The notes below the pieces were generated by a model. That model was not told where the DNA came from and ran no database searches. It worked only from the letters and a program-made list of their open reading frames with translations. A stretch of DNA of 64,000 bases from Solwaraspora sp. WMMD792 (GTDB taxonomy: Bacteria; Actinomycetota; Actinomycetes; Mycobacteriales; Micromonosporaceae). Location of the stretch: the NCBI RefSeq assembly GCF_029626105.1, contig NZ_JARUBH010000009.1:124001-188000 (forward strand), read 5' to 3'. Of the stretch, positions 51,849-61,195 are shown in pieces; position 1 is the stretch's first letter; each line of letters begins with the position of its first letter. The position numbers and the translations under genes were made by a program.

Positions 51849-52001
51849 TCACCGCAGCAGTGCCGGCTCCTGCTCGACGGCGTCGTCCACCGGCTCAGCC
51901 GGAAGCGCTCGCCCGCCGGCAACCCGGCGCTCGGCCACCACGACACGGATCCGGCGGTGCATCTGCCGCCGGACCCGGATGAGTTCGCTACGTGTCATCA
52001 T
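51849..52001 (-). CDS. Small basic protein of 50 residues
   Basis: I recognise no family. It begins MMTRSELIRVRRQMHRRIRV and ends EQEPALLR: an Arg-rich helical N-terminal half and an acidic C-terminal half. The evidence that it is real is the strong Shine-Dalgarno GGGGGGAGGAG five bases before the ATG, and its place in an otherwise unexplained gap. It converges on dapE (22 bp apart). The charge pattern would suit RNA or protein binding, which is speculative. Confidence 0.6.
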   Translation of the reverse strand: MMTRSELIRVRRQMHRRIRVVVAERRVAGGRALPAEPVDDAVEQEPALLR

Positions 52002-52235
52002 GACTACTCCTCCCCCCGAAGGTGCCGTGACGGCGTCCTCCCCACCGTCCGGCGCACCCAGTATCTGTTAATGGAGACGTAGCCGCAGCCGATTTGGTTG
52101 CACTTGACGCAAGATTGACATCACCTTTTTCGTCGTGGGCCGGGTGAGTGCCGCAGCGGGGCGGTTCGGCGTCCGCACTGGACACGCGCGGGCGGCCACG
52201 TCAAGCACGGCACGCCGCCCACTACGGTTGTCCAG

Positions 52236-53156
52236 ATGGACCAGTCGAACAACTATCGCGCGCCAGACGACCAATCCCGACCGGGACCGGACCGGGTCGG
52301 CCCGACACCCGACGAACCGGGGTCGGAGCGGCACCGGGGCGCGGTGACCCTGCGCCGGGAAGCGGTCCGCCGCAGCACCGCCGATCAGGGTCTGCTCGAT
52401 TCACGGGCCCGTGGCGAATGGAAGACCAAGGATTCCTGGCGGGCGCTGCGAATCCTGTCGGAGTTCGTCGAAGGGTTCGACACTCTCGCTGATCTGCCGC
52501 CGGCTGTCAGTGTTTTCGGGTCGGCCCGCAGCGCGCCGGACAGCCCTGAATGCCGGCTCGCCGAAGAACTGGGCCGGGCGCTCGCCGGTGCCGGCTACGC
52601 CGTGATCACCGGCGGCGGTCCCGGTGTGATGGAGGCGGCCAACCGGGGTGCCACCGAAGCCGGCGGCGTGTCGGTGGGGCTCGGCATCGAATTGCCGTTC
52701 GAGCAGGGCATCAACGAATGGGTGGAGGTCGGCATCAACTTCCGCTACTTCTTCGCCCGCAAGACCATGTTCGTCAAGTACGCCCAGGCGTTCGTGGTGC
52801 TGCCCGGCGGGTTCGGCACCATGGACGAGTTGTTCGAGGCGCTCACCCTGGTGCAGACCGGCAAGGTGACCAGGTTCCCGGTGGTGCTGATGGGCACCGG
52901 GTACTGGTCCGGACTGGTCGACTGGCTGCGTGACACGATGCAGGCGCAGGGGCGGATCGGCGACGCCGACCTCGACCTGCTCTGCCTGACCGACGAGGTC
53001 GCCGAGGCGGTACGGCACATCGTCGACGCGGACGCCGCACTCGCCGCCGAGCAGACGGCGCTGCGTCAGACGGCGCACGCCCAGATCGAGGCCGAGCGGC
53101 AGGCCGGCGAACGGGCACCGGCCGGGTACCACCGGCCGGCGGAAGGAGAGGAGTAG
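52236..53156 (+). CDS. LOG-family protein, long form
   Basis: The 306-residue product has a disordered N-terminal extension of about 75 residues and the TIGR00730/LOG domain. The nucleotide site is ITGGGPGVMEAANRGA and the catalytic PGGFGTMDELFE carries the conserved Glu. A charged C-terminal helix follows. LOG proteins release cytokinin-type bases from nucleoside monophosphates or act as related nucleotide hydrolases. The next gene is a second LOG protein, five bases away. The arrangement dapE-LOG-LOG recurs in actinomycetes. Confidence 0.9.
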   Translation: MDQSNNYRAPDDQSRPGPDRVGPTPDEPGSERHRGAVTLRREAVRRSTADQGLLDSRARGEWKTKDSWRALRILSEFVEGFDTLADLPPAVSVFGSARSAPDSPECRLAEELGRALAGAGYAVITGGGPGVMEAANRGATEAGGVSVGLGIELPFEQGINEWVEVGINFRYFFARKTMFVKYAQAFVVLPGGFGTMDELFEALTLVQTGKVTRFPVVLMGTGYWSGLVDWLRDTMQAQGRIGDADLDLLCLTDEVAEAVRHIVDADAALAAEQTALRQTAHAQIEAERQAGERAPAGYHRPAEGEE

Positions 53157-53161
53157 CACGG

Positions 53162-53707
53162 ATGGCCGCGATCGGAGTCTTCTGCGCCTCGTCGCGCACT
53201 CTCGAGCAGCGGTGGCTCGACCTGGCCGCCGAGACCGGGCGGGAGCTGGCCCGACGTGGGCACACCCTGGTCTCCGGCGGCGGCTGTGTCGGCATGATGG
53301 GTGCGCTCGCGGACGGTACCCGGGCCGGCGGCGGCTGGACCCTCGGGGTGATCCCGCAGTCGCTGGTCGACCTGGAAGTGGCCGACACCCACTCCGACGA
53401 ACTCGTCGTCACCGACGGGATGGCCAGCCGCAAGACGCTGATGATCGAAAAGTCGGATGCGTTCGTCACCCTCCCCGGCGGCCTCGGCACCCTGGACGAA
53501 CTGTTCGAGGTGTGGACCACGGCGGTGCTCGGGCTGCACCGCAAACCGGTGGTGCTGGTCGACACCGACGGCTTCTACCAAGGGCTGCTGGACTGGCTGA
53601 CGGCGTTGGCGGAGACGGCTTTCGTCGGGCGGTCGGCCCGGGAGATGCTGATCGTCGTCGATTCGGTGCCGGCGGCGCTGGACGAGATCGAGGCCCGGTT
53701 AGGTTGA
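53162..53707 (+). CDS. LOG-family protein, short form
   Basis: The 181-residue product is a minimal LOG protein, with MAAIGVFCASSRTLEQRW, LVSGGGCVGMMGALADG and the conserved LPGGLGTLDELFEVWT. It closely resembles the classical family, about 180-190 residues. GGAGAGGAG precedes its ATG, inside the end of the upstream gene, so the two LOG genes are co-translated and could form mixed oligomers (inference). Confidence 0.92.
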   Translation: MAAIGVFCASSRTLEQRWLDLAAETGRELARRGHTLVSGGGCVGMMGALADGTRAGGGWTLGVIPQSLVDLEVADTHSDELVVTDGMASRKTLMIEKSDAFVTLPGGLGTLDELFEVWTTAVLGLHRKPVVLVDTDGFYQGLLDWLTALAETAFVGRSAREMLIVVDSVPAALDEIEARLG

Positions 53708-53789
53708 CCGGGTCCGCGCCGTCCGGTGTGCCCACCTCCCGGCGTGCCGGCCACCCGGCTGCCGACAGCTGTCCCATCGTCGTGGTGAG

Positions 53790-56700
53790 ATGAGCGGCGT
53801 GCAGGCGTACCGGCTGGTCCGCCGGCCGGCGCAGGCCGAGCCGGCGCGCTTCGACGACCCCGCGCAGCAGGCGGTGGTCGCGCACACCGACGGGCCGCTG
53901 CTGGTCGTCGGCGGTCCGGGGACCGGCAAGACCAGCACCCTGGTCGACGCGGTCGCCGCCCGGGTCGCCGAGGGGACCGACCCGGAGCGGATCCTGGTGC
54001 TCACCTTCAACCGGCGGGCCGCCGTGGCACTGCGCCGGCGGATCGAGGCGGCGATCGCCGCCGGCTCCCGGCGGGTGCTGCACGAACCCCTGGTACGCAC
54101 GTTTCCCGGCTACGCGTTCGGCCTGTTGCGCCGGGCCGCCGCCGAACGGGGCGAGCCGTCGCCGCGGCTGCTCACCGGCCCCGAGCAGGATCTGATCATC
54201 CGCGAGCTGTTGGACGTGGCCGGCCCACAGCCGGGGGCCGTCGGCCCGGACGGCCCGGCCGCCAACACCGGCTCCACCGGACCGGCCGGCGATCAGACCG
54301 GTGACCAGATCGGCGACCCGGTCGGCTGGCCGCCGGAGCTGCGCGCCGCCCTACCCACCAGGGCGTTCGCCACCCAGCTGCGAGACCTGCTGCAGCGGGC
54401 CACCGAACGCGGTGTCGGGCCGGTCGAGCTGGCCCGGCTCGGTGAACGGCTGGGCCGGGCCGACTGGCCGGCGGCGGCCCGCTTCCTGCGCCAGTACGTC
54501 GCGGTCCTCGCGCTGCGCGACGTCAGCAACCGGGGCTCGATCGGCTACGACCACGCCGAGCTGGTCCGGGCCGCCACCGGGTTGCTCACCGACGATCCGC
54601 CGCTGCTGGAGGCCGAACGAGGCCGGCTGTCCTACGTCTACGTCGACGAGCTGGCCGACACGGACCCGGCGCAGGTCGAGCTGCTCGGTCTGATCGCCGG
54701 TGGCGGGCGGCCGCTGGTCGCGTTCGCCGACCCGGACTCCTCGACGTACGCGTTCCGGGGTGCCGATCCGGGCATCGTGCCGGCGTTCGGGCACCGGTTC
54801 CGGACCGCCTCGGGCGCTCCCGCCCGGCAGATCCTGCTGCCGGTCTGCTACCGCACCGACCCGGAGCTGCTGGCGGCCACCGCCCGGGTGGCCCGGCGGC
54901 TGCGCGGCCCGGCCGGCCACCGCGACCTGCGCCCCGCCCCGGACACCGGCGCGACGGCCGACAGCGGCGACGCCGTGGCGGTACGGGTGTTCCGCTCGTC
55001 GACCAGCGAGGCCGGCTACCTGGCGCATGCGCTGCGGGTGGCGCATCTGATCGACGGGGTGCCGTGGTCCCGGATGGCGGTGATCGTGCGCTCGACCACG
55101 CTGCAGCTGCCGCCGCTGCAGCGGGCGCTGCACGTCACCGGCGTGCCGACCGTGGTGCACGCCGAGGACCTGCCGCTGCACCGGCAGCCGGCGGTGGCGC
55201 CCCTGCTGTTGCTGCTGCGCTGCGCGTTGGAGCCGGACCGACTGGACGAGGAGGCGGCGGTCGCCCTGCTGCACTCCCCGCTGGGCGGGGCGGACCCGCT
55301 GGCCGAGCGGCGGCTGCGGCAAGGGCTGCGGGCCCTGGCGCTGGCCGCCGGTGACCGCCGTCCCTCCGGTGAGTTGCTGGTCGACGCGTTGCGGGATCCG
55401 GCGGAGCTGGCCGCGATCGAACGCCGCTGGGCGGCACCGGCGCAGGCGGTCGCGGCGCTGCTGGCCACCGCCCGGGACACTGCGGCCCGGCCGGGTGCGA
55501 CCGCCGAGGATGTGCTCTGGGCGGTGTGGCAGACCAGCGGGCTGGCCGACCGGTGGTTCGGCGCGATTCTGCGCGGCCGGACCCCGGCCGGGCCGGCCGG
55601 CACCGTACCGGTCGGTGGGGTGACCGACGCCGGGGCGCGGTGGCGGGCGGCTGCGGCGGACCGGGACCTCGACGCGGTGATGGCGCTGTTCGACGCGGCT
55701 GCCCGGTTCGTCGACCGGCTGCCGGGTGCCCGCACCGAGGTCTTCCTCGACCATGTGCTCGGCCAGCAGCTGCCGGCCGACACACTGGCGCCGAGCGGCG
55801 ATCGCGGCGAGGCGGTCCGGCTACTCACCGCGCATGCCGCGAAAGGCCTGGAATGGGACGTGGTGGCGGTCGCCGGGGTGCAGGAGGGCGTCTGGCCGGA
55901 CCTGCGGCTGCGCGGCAGCCTGCTCGGTTCGGAACGGCTGGTCGACGTGCTGACCGGCCGGGTCGACGGTGCCGGGCTCACCGCGTCGCTGGTCGCGCAG
56001 ACGTCGGCGCTGCTCGACGAGGAGCGGCGGCTGTTCTACGTGGCGGTGACCCGGGCCCGCCGGCGGCTGCTGGTCACCGCGGTCGCCTCCGCCGGGGTCG
56101 GCGGGCTGGACCACGAGGAACAGCCGAGCCGGTTCCTGCACGAGCTGGGCGTGTCGACGGTGGACGCCGACGGCGAGGAGCTGCCGACCCTGCCGGTCGG
56201 CCGGCCGCCCCGGTCGCTCACCCTGCCGGCGCTGGTCGCCGAGCTGCGTACCGTGGTAGCCGACCAGACGGCGCAGCCGCAGCGCCGGCAGGAGGCGGCC
56301 GCGGTGCTCGGCCGGCTGGCGGTCGCCGGGGTGCCCGGTGCCCACCCGGATGACTGGTGGGGGCTGCGGCCGCTCTCCGACGACCGGCCGCTGGTCGACG
56401 AGGGCGAACCGGTCCGGGTCACCCCGTCGACCATGGAGAGCGCGCTGCGGTGCAGCCTGCGCTGGCTGTTGGAGCGGCACGGCGGCCGGGGCGAGCCGAG
56501 CGCGGCGGCCGGCGTCGGCAACCTGGTGCACGCGGCGGCGATGCTCGCCGAGGACGCCAGCGTCGACCGGGCGAAACTGCTGGAGTACGTCGCCGCCCGG
56601 TTCGACGCCATCGACCTGGCCGCCCGCTGGATGGCCGGCCCGGAGCTGGCCCGCGCCGAAGGCATGGTCGACAAGCTGCTGCGCTGGCTGGCCAGCAACC

Positions 56701-57239
56701 CGCGTCGGCTGCTCGCCATCGAGCACGAGTTCACCGTACGGCTGGACGACCCGCGGCAGCCGGTGGAGCTGACCGGCCGGGTGGACCGGTTGGAGATCGA
56801 CGCCGACGGCCGGCTGGTGGTGATCGACCTCAAGACCGGCAAGTCGACCTCGGTCACCGCCGCCGAGCTGGCCGAGCATCCGCAGCTCGGCGCCTACCAG
56901 GCGGCGGTCGAGGCGGGGGCGTTCGCCGAGTACGGCGACGACGCCGGTGGCGCGGCGCTGGTCCAGCTCGGTACCCCGGTGAAGGAGGCGAAGGAGCAGC
57001 AGCAGGAGCCGCTGGCCGACACCGACGACGCCGGTTGGGCGAGCGCGATGGTCCGCCGTACCGCCCAGACGATGGCCGCGTCGACGTTCTCCGCGGTGGC
57101 CAACTCCAGCTGCCGGGTCTGCCCGGTGAAGACCAGCTGCCCGGTCTCCGGCAAGGGCCGGCAGGTCGTCGAGCCGCCGGCCGGCGGGCCAACCTCGGGC
57201 GGGCCGCCGGCCGCCGAGCCACCCGGGGAGCACGGATGA
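53790..57239 (+). CDS. adnA: AdnA-type helicase-nuclease subunit of double-strand-break resection
   Basis: The 1149-residue product has a UvrD-like superfamily 1 motor with Walker A GGPGTGKTST near residue 41 and motif II VDELADTDPAQ near 286. Late helicase motifs include LTAHAAKGLEWDVVAVAG and VAVTRARRRL. The C-terminal RecB-type nuclease has VIDLKTGKS near 1012. A Cys near 887 (ALRCSLRW) and CRVCPVKTSCP near 1108 form the Fe-S site. AdnAB is the mycobacterial counterpart of RecBCD/AddAB. It overlaps adnB by four bases (ATGA). Confidence 0.93.
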   Translation: MSGVQAYRLVRRPAQAEPARFDDPAQQAVVAHTDGPLLVVGGPGTGKTSTLVDAVAARVAEGTDPERILVLTFNRRAAVALRRRIEAAIAAGSRRVLHEPLVRTFPGYAFGLLRRAAAERGEPSPRLLTGPEQDLIIRELLDVAGPQPGAVGPDGPAANTGSTGPAGDQTGDQIGDPVGWPPELRAALPTRAFATQLRDLLQRATERGVGPVELARLGERLGRADWPAAARFLRQYVAVLALRDVSNRGSIGYDHAELVRAATGLLTDDPPLLEAERGRLSYVYVDELADTDPAQVELLGLIAGGGRPLVAFADPDSSTYAFRGADPGIVPAFGHRFRTASGAPARQILLPVCYRTDPELLAATARVARRLRGPAGHRDLRPAPDTGATADSGDAVAVRVFRSSTSEAGYLAHALRVAHLIDGVPWSRMAVIVRSTTLQLPPLQRALHVTGVPTVVHAEDLPLHRQPAVAPLLLLLRCALEPDRLDEEAAVALLHSPLGGADPLAERRLRQGLRALALAAGDRRPSGELLVDALRDPAELAAIERRWAAPAQAVAALLATARDTAARPGATAEDVLWAVWQTSGLADRWFGAILRGRTPAGPAGTVPVGGVTDAGARWRAAAADRDLDAVMALFDAAARFVDRLPGARTEVFLDHVLGQQLPADTLAPSGDRGEAVRLLTAHAAKGLEWDVVAVAGVQEGVWPDLRLRGSLLGSERLVDVLTGRVDGAGLTASLVAQTSALLDEERRLFYVAVTRARRRLLVTAVASAGVGGLDHEEQPSRFLHELGVSTVDADGEELPTLPVGRPPRSLTLPALVAELRTVVADQTAQPQRRQEAAAVLGRLAVAGVPGAHPDDWWGLRPLSDDRPLVDEGEPVRVTPSTMESALRCSLRWLLERHGGRGEPSAAAGVGNLVHAAAMLAEDASVDRAKLLEYVAARFDAIDLAARWMAGPELARAEGMVDKLLRWLASNPRRLLAIEHEFTVRLDDPRQPVELTGRVDRLEIDADGRLVVIDLKTGKSTSVTAAELAEHPQLGAYQAAVEAGAFAEYGDDAGGAALVQLGTPVKEAKEQQQEPLADTDDAGWASAMVRRTAQTMAASTFSAVANSSCRVCPVKTSCPVSGKGRQVVEPPAGGPTSGGPPAAEPPGEHG

Positions 57240-60200
57240 CCCAGCAGTCGCTGTTCGCCGCCGCGCCGCCGCCGCGCCGCCGCCCCGACGCCGGGCCCCG
57301 CTACACCCCGCAGGAGCTGTCCCGGCTGCTGAAACTGCCGCCACCGACCCCGGAGCAGGCGGCGATCATCGCCGCCCCGGTGGAGCCGCTGCTGGTGGTC
57401 GCCGGGGCCGGGTCCGGCAAGACCGAGACGATGGCCGCCCGGGTGGTCTGGCTGGTCGCCAACGACCAGGTACGCCCGGAGCAGGTGCTCGGCCTCACCT
57501 TCACCCGTAAGGCCGCCGGTGAGCTGGCCCACCGGATCCGGACCCGGCTCGGGCAGCTGGTCCGCCAGCTCGGCCGGCAGGGTCGCCGGGCGGAGGAGGA
57601 TCCGCTGGCCGGCGAGCCGATGGTGGCCACCTACCACTCGTACGCCGCCCGGGTGGTCACCGAACACGGGCTGCGGGCCGGGTACGAGCCGTCGGCCCGG
57701 CTGCTCACCGAGGCGTCCCGCTGGCAGATCGTCGACTTCCTGGTCCGCAACTACGACGGCGACATGTCCGAGGTGGACCGGGCGCCGGGCACGGTCACCG
57801 ACGCGGTGCTGGCGCTCGCCGGGGAGCTGGCCGAGCACCTGGTCACCCCGGACCAGCTGGCCGGCTGGACCGGCCGGTTCTTCGCCGAGGTGCAGTCCCG
57901 GCCCGGCCGGGTGTACGCCGACGTGCGGCGGGCGCTGACCATCCAGCAGATCCGGCTGCGCCTGCTGCCGCTGGTCCGGGCGTACCAGCAGCGCAAGGCC
58001 GATTTCGAGGCGATGGACTTCGCCGACCAGATGTCCCGGGCGGCGCAGGTGGCCCGGGACCATCCGGCGGTGGGCGAGTTGGAGCGGGACCGCTACCGGG
58101 TGGTGCTGCTCGACGAGTACCAGGACACCAGCCACGCCCAGGTGGTGATGCTGCGGTCGCTGTTCGGCGGCGGGCATCCGGTGGTCGCGGTCGGTGACCC
58201 GTGCCAGTCGATCTACGGCTGGCGCGGGGCGAGCGCCGGCACCCTGGACCGGTTCCCCGGCGAGTTCGCCCGCGCCGACGGCACCCCGGCCCGGTCGCTG
58301 ACGCTGACCACCAGTTGGCGTAACCGGCCGGAGATCCTCAGCGTCGCCAACCAGCTGTCCGGCCCGCTGCGGACCGCCGGGGCCCGGGTGGCGGCGCTGG
58401 CCGCCGCCGCGAAGGTCGCCCCGCCGATCCCGGGCCGTACCGCCCGGGGCGCGCCGGCCGCGACGGTGCACTGCGCGCTGCTGGACACGGTGCTCGACGA
58501 GGCCGAGTGGATCGCCGACGGCATGTTGGCGGCCTGGCGGGGGGCGGCCGGCGTCGAGCCGGGTCGCGGCGACGAGATCCCGGTCGACGCCCGGCCGACC
58601 AGCGCGGTGCTGGTCCGGGTGCGCAGCCAGATCCCGGCGGTCGAGGCGGCGCTGCGGGCCCGCGGCCTGCCGGTCGAGGTGGTCGGTCTCGGCGGCCTGC
58701 TGGACACCCCGGAGGTCCGCGACGTCGTCAGTACGCTGCGCGTGCTGGCCGATCCGACCGACGGCGCGGCGCTGCTGCGGCTGCTGACCGGGGCCCGGTG
58801 GCGGATCGGTCCCCGGGACCTGGTGGCGCTGCACCGGCGGGCCCGGGCGATCGCCGACGCCCGGCGGGAGCTGCCCCGGGCCGGGGCGGCCGAGCCGGAG
58901 ATCGTCGTCGACCGGCTCGACGAGGCCAGCCTGGTCGAGGCGTTGGCCGATCCGGGGCCGGCCCAGCTGTACTCGGCGGAGGGCTACGCCCGGCTGCGCG
59001 GGTACGGCCGGGAGCTGGCCCTGCTGCGGCAACGCCTGGACCAGTCGTTGCCGGACCTGATCGCCGACGTCGAGCGGACCACCGGCCTGGACGTGGAGGT
59101 GGCGGTGCGGGCCGGCGGGGCCGGCGGCGGTGACGCCGGGCTGGCCCGCGGGCACCTGGACGCGCTCGGCGACGTCGCGGCCCGGTTCGCCGGTGAGTCG
59201 GACACCGCGACCCTGTCGGCGTTCCTGGCGTTCCTGGACGCCGCCGAGGACGAGGAACGCGGGCTGAGCCCCGGCGAGATCGACGTGGTGTCCGGCGCGG
59301 TGCAGATCCTCACCGCGCACGCCGCCAAGGGCCTGGAGTGGGACGTGGTGGCGGTGGCCGGGCTGACCCGCGACGTCTGGCCGGGCGCGGTGCGTGGCTC
59401 GGACCATTACCTGTACGGCCTCGGGGTGCTGCCGTTCCCGTTGCGCGGCGACGCGGACGGCCTGCCGGCGCTGGACCTCGACGACGCCGAGGACCAGAAG
59501 GCGGTCGAGCGGGAGCTGACCGAGTTCGGTAAGCGGTGGCGCGAGCACGACGAGCGGGAGGAGCGGCGGCTGGCGTACGTGGCGGTCACCCGGCCGCGCC
59601 GGCTGCTGCTCTGCTCCGGCTACTGGTGGGGCGCCGGGGTGAAACGGCACCGCGGACCGTCGGTGTTCCTCAAGGAGATCCACGACGACTGCCTGGCCGG
59701 CGCGGGGGTGGTGGACCACTGGGCGCCGGAGCCGCTGCCGGGTGCGGCGAACCCCATCGACGAGGTGACGGTACGGGCCGAGTGGCCGGCCGACCCGCTG
59801 GGCGCGCAGCGGCCCCGGATGGCGGAGGCGGCGAACCTGGTCCGCCAGGCGATGGACCGGCCGGTCGACCCGCCGGACGATCAGCCCTCGGCGGGGTGGT
59901 GGGCGGAGGCCCGGATCCTGCTCGCCGAGCGGGACCGGCTGGCCCACGGGGTCGGGCCGGTGGACGTGCCGTTGCCGGACCAGTTGTCGGTGTCGCAGCT
60001 GGTGGCCCTGCGCCGGGACCGGTTCGGGCTGGCCCGCACGCTGCGCCGGCCGCTGCCCGGTCGACCGGACCCGTACGCCCGCCGGGGGACGGCGTTCCAC
60101 ACCTGGCTGGAGCAGCGCTTCGGCGCGGACCGGCTGTTGGATGTCGACGAGTTGCCCGGTGCCGCCGACGCCGACGCCGCACCCGATGACGCCCTGTTGG

Positions 60201-60586
60201 AGCTGCAGGAGCGGTTCCTGGCCAGCGAGTGGGCCGGCCGGGTGCCGGTCGAGGTGGAGGTGCCGTTCGCCACGGTGATCTCCGGGGTGGTGGTCCGTGG
60301 CCGGATGGACGCGGTGTTCGCCGGCCCGGGTGGCCGCTACGACGTGGTCGACTGGAAGACCGGCCGGCAACCGACCGGGGTGGCCGAGGCCGCGGCGGCG
60401 GTGCAGCTCGCCGCGTACCGGCTGGCCTGGGCGGACCTGGCCGGGGTGCCGGTGGAGCAGGTCCGGGCGGCGTTCCACTACGTGCGCGACGGCGTCACCG
60501 TGCGCCCGGCGGACCTGCTGGACCGGGCCGGGCTGGCGAAGCTGATCAGCGATCTGCCGTTGCTGGGTGACGCGCCGGATTCGTGA
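57236..60586 (+). CDS. adnB: AdnB-type helicase-nuclease subunit
   Basis: The 1116-residue product has a second UvrD-like motor with Walker A VAGAGSGKTET near residue 52 and motif II LLDEYQDTSHAQ near 292. Motif III GDPCQSIYGWRGAS and motif V LTAHAAKGLEWD are present. The C-terminal nuclease has VVDWKTGRQPTG near 1038. Both motors and both nucleases look intact. With AdnA it unwinds and trims DNA ends for homologous recombination. ATG 57236 overlaps the adnA stop. Confidence 0.94.
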   Translation: MTQQSLFAAAPPPRRRPDAGPRYTPQELSRLLKLPPPTPEQAAIIAAPVEPLLVVAGAGSGKTETMAARVVWLVANDQVRPEQVLGLTFTRKAAGELAHRIRTRLGQLVRQLGRQGRRAEEDPLAGEPMVATYHSYAARVVTEHGLRAGYEPSARLLTEASRWQIVDFLVRNYDGDMSEVDRAPGTVTDAVLALAGELAEHLVTPDQLAGWTGRFFAEVQSRPGRVYADVRRALTIQQIRLRLLPLVRAYQQRKADFEAMDFADQMSRAAQVARDHPAVGELERDRYRVVLLDEYQDTSHAQVVMLRSLFGGGHPVVAVGDPCQSIYGWRGASAGTLDRFPGEFARADGTPARSLTLTTSWRNRPEILSVANQLSGPLRTAGARVAALAAAAKVAPPIPGRTARGAPAATVHCALLDTVLDEAEWIADGMLAAWRGAAGVEPGRGDEIPVDARPTSAVLVRVRSQIPAVEAALRARGLPVEVVGLGGLLDTPEVRDVVSTLRVLADPTDGAALLRLLTGARWRIGPRDLVALHRRARAIADARRELPRAGAAEPEIVVDRLDEASLVEALADPGPAQLYSAEGYARLRGYGRELALLRQRLDQSLPDLIADVERTTGLDVEVAVRAGGAGGGDAGLARGHLDALGDVAARFAGESDTATLSAFLAFLDAAEDEERGLSPGEIDVVSGAVQILTAHAAKGLEWDVVAVAGLTRDVWPGAVRGSDHYLYGLGVLPFPLRGDADGLPALDLDDAEDQKAVERELTEFGKRWREHDEREERRLAYVAVTRPRRLLLCSGYWWGAGVKRHRGPSVFLKEIHDDCLAGAGVVDHWAPEPLPGAANPIDEVTVRAEWPADPLGAQRPRMAEAANLVRQAMDRPVDPPDDQPSAGWWAEARILLAERDRLAHGVGPVDVPLPDQLSVSQLVALRRDRFGLARTLRRPLPGRPDPYARRGTAFHTWLEQRFGADRLLDVDELPGAADADAAPDDALLELQERFLASEWAGRVPVEVEVPFATVISGVVVRGRMDAVFAGPGGRYDVVDWKTGRQPTGVAEAAAAVQLAAYRLAWADLAGVPVEQVRAAFHYVRDGVTVRPADLLDRAGLAKLISDLPLLGDAPDS

Positions 60587-60666
60587 TAGCCTGACGCTGT
60601 TGCAGTATTGGTTCCCCGTGCCGCCCCCGGTGCTACCCGCCGGCCGGCCGGTCACAGTGACAGTGC

Positions 60667-60707
60667 GAGCGCCTGTGGGGTCTCGGCCCAGGCGCTCTTT
60701 GTTGTGT
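60667..60707 (+). terminator. Terminator after adnB, in the cspA upstream region
   Basis: GAGCGCCTG (60667-60675) pairs perfectly with CAGGCGCTC (60689-60697) and is followed by TTTGTTGTGT. It lies 80 bp after adnB and 122 bp before cspA. It most simply ends adnB transcription; if cspA transcripts start upstream of it, it could act as a temperature-sensitive attenuator. Confidence 0.7.
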
Positions 60708-60828
60708 CCGGGCTCTGTTCCGGATGGGGCGATCAGCACCGCGACGCCGGTCCGCGTAGGAAGCGCGGATCTCACATCGGCCCGCAGGCAGTCTCGGGTC
60801 CGATCGTTCCATCAAGGAGAAGAGTTAC

Positions 60829-61032
60829 ATGGCAGTAGGCACCGTCAAGTGGTTCAACGCGGACAAGGGTTTTGGTTTCATCACCCCGGATGAGGGCGGT
60901 GCCGACGTGTTCGCCCACTTCTCCGCCATCCAGTCCTCCGGCTACCGGAGCCTGGACGAGAACCAGCGGGTCGAGTTCGAGATCACCCAGGGCCAGAAGG
61001 GCCCGCAGGCGGCCAACATCCGCCCGCTCTGA
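60829..61032 (+). CDS. cspA: Cold-shock protein
   Basis: The 67-residue single cold-shock domain has [18 protein letters not shown] (RNP1 KGFGFI) and DVFAHFSAI (RNP2). It binds single-stranded RNA and DNA and melts RNA structure. AAGGAGA precedes the ATG. It is followed by a 15-bp terminator and then a DEAD-box RNA helicase, a common cold-response pairing. Confidence 0.97.
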   Translation: MAVGTVKWFNADKGFGFITPDEGGADVFAHFSAIQSSGYRSLDENQRVEFEITQGQKGPQAANIRPL

Positions 61033-61048
61033 GCTGTTCGGTACGAAC

Positions 61049-61085
61049 GGTCCGGCTCCCGCCGCTCGGCGGCGGGAGCCGGACC
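61049..61085 (+). terminator. Terminator after cspA
   Basis: GGTCCGGCTCCCGCC (61049-61063) pairs perfectly with its complement at 61071-61085 across a 7-base loop, 17 bp after the cspA stop. The 15-bp stem has no T-tract. Confidence 0.8.
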
Positions 61086-61195
61086 GCAGCAAGTCCCACC
61101 CTGGTTCGTGCTTGTGACCCGCTGCTGGCGACCTTCGTCGCCCGGCGCCTTCCTCGCTACGTGCCACCTAGCTAGCGGAAGGCCGATCCGGTCAG

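Noticed and set aside
52098-52125. Two TTGAC boxes upstream of the LOG pair as a promoter
   Set aside because: Neither has a -10 match at 16-18 bp spacing.
56894-60775. A 1293-codon reverse-strand frame opposite adnB
   Set aside because: Low-complexity Gly/Pro/Arg/Gln/His composition with no motifs. It exists because high-GC coding DNA has few stops in some antisense frames.
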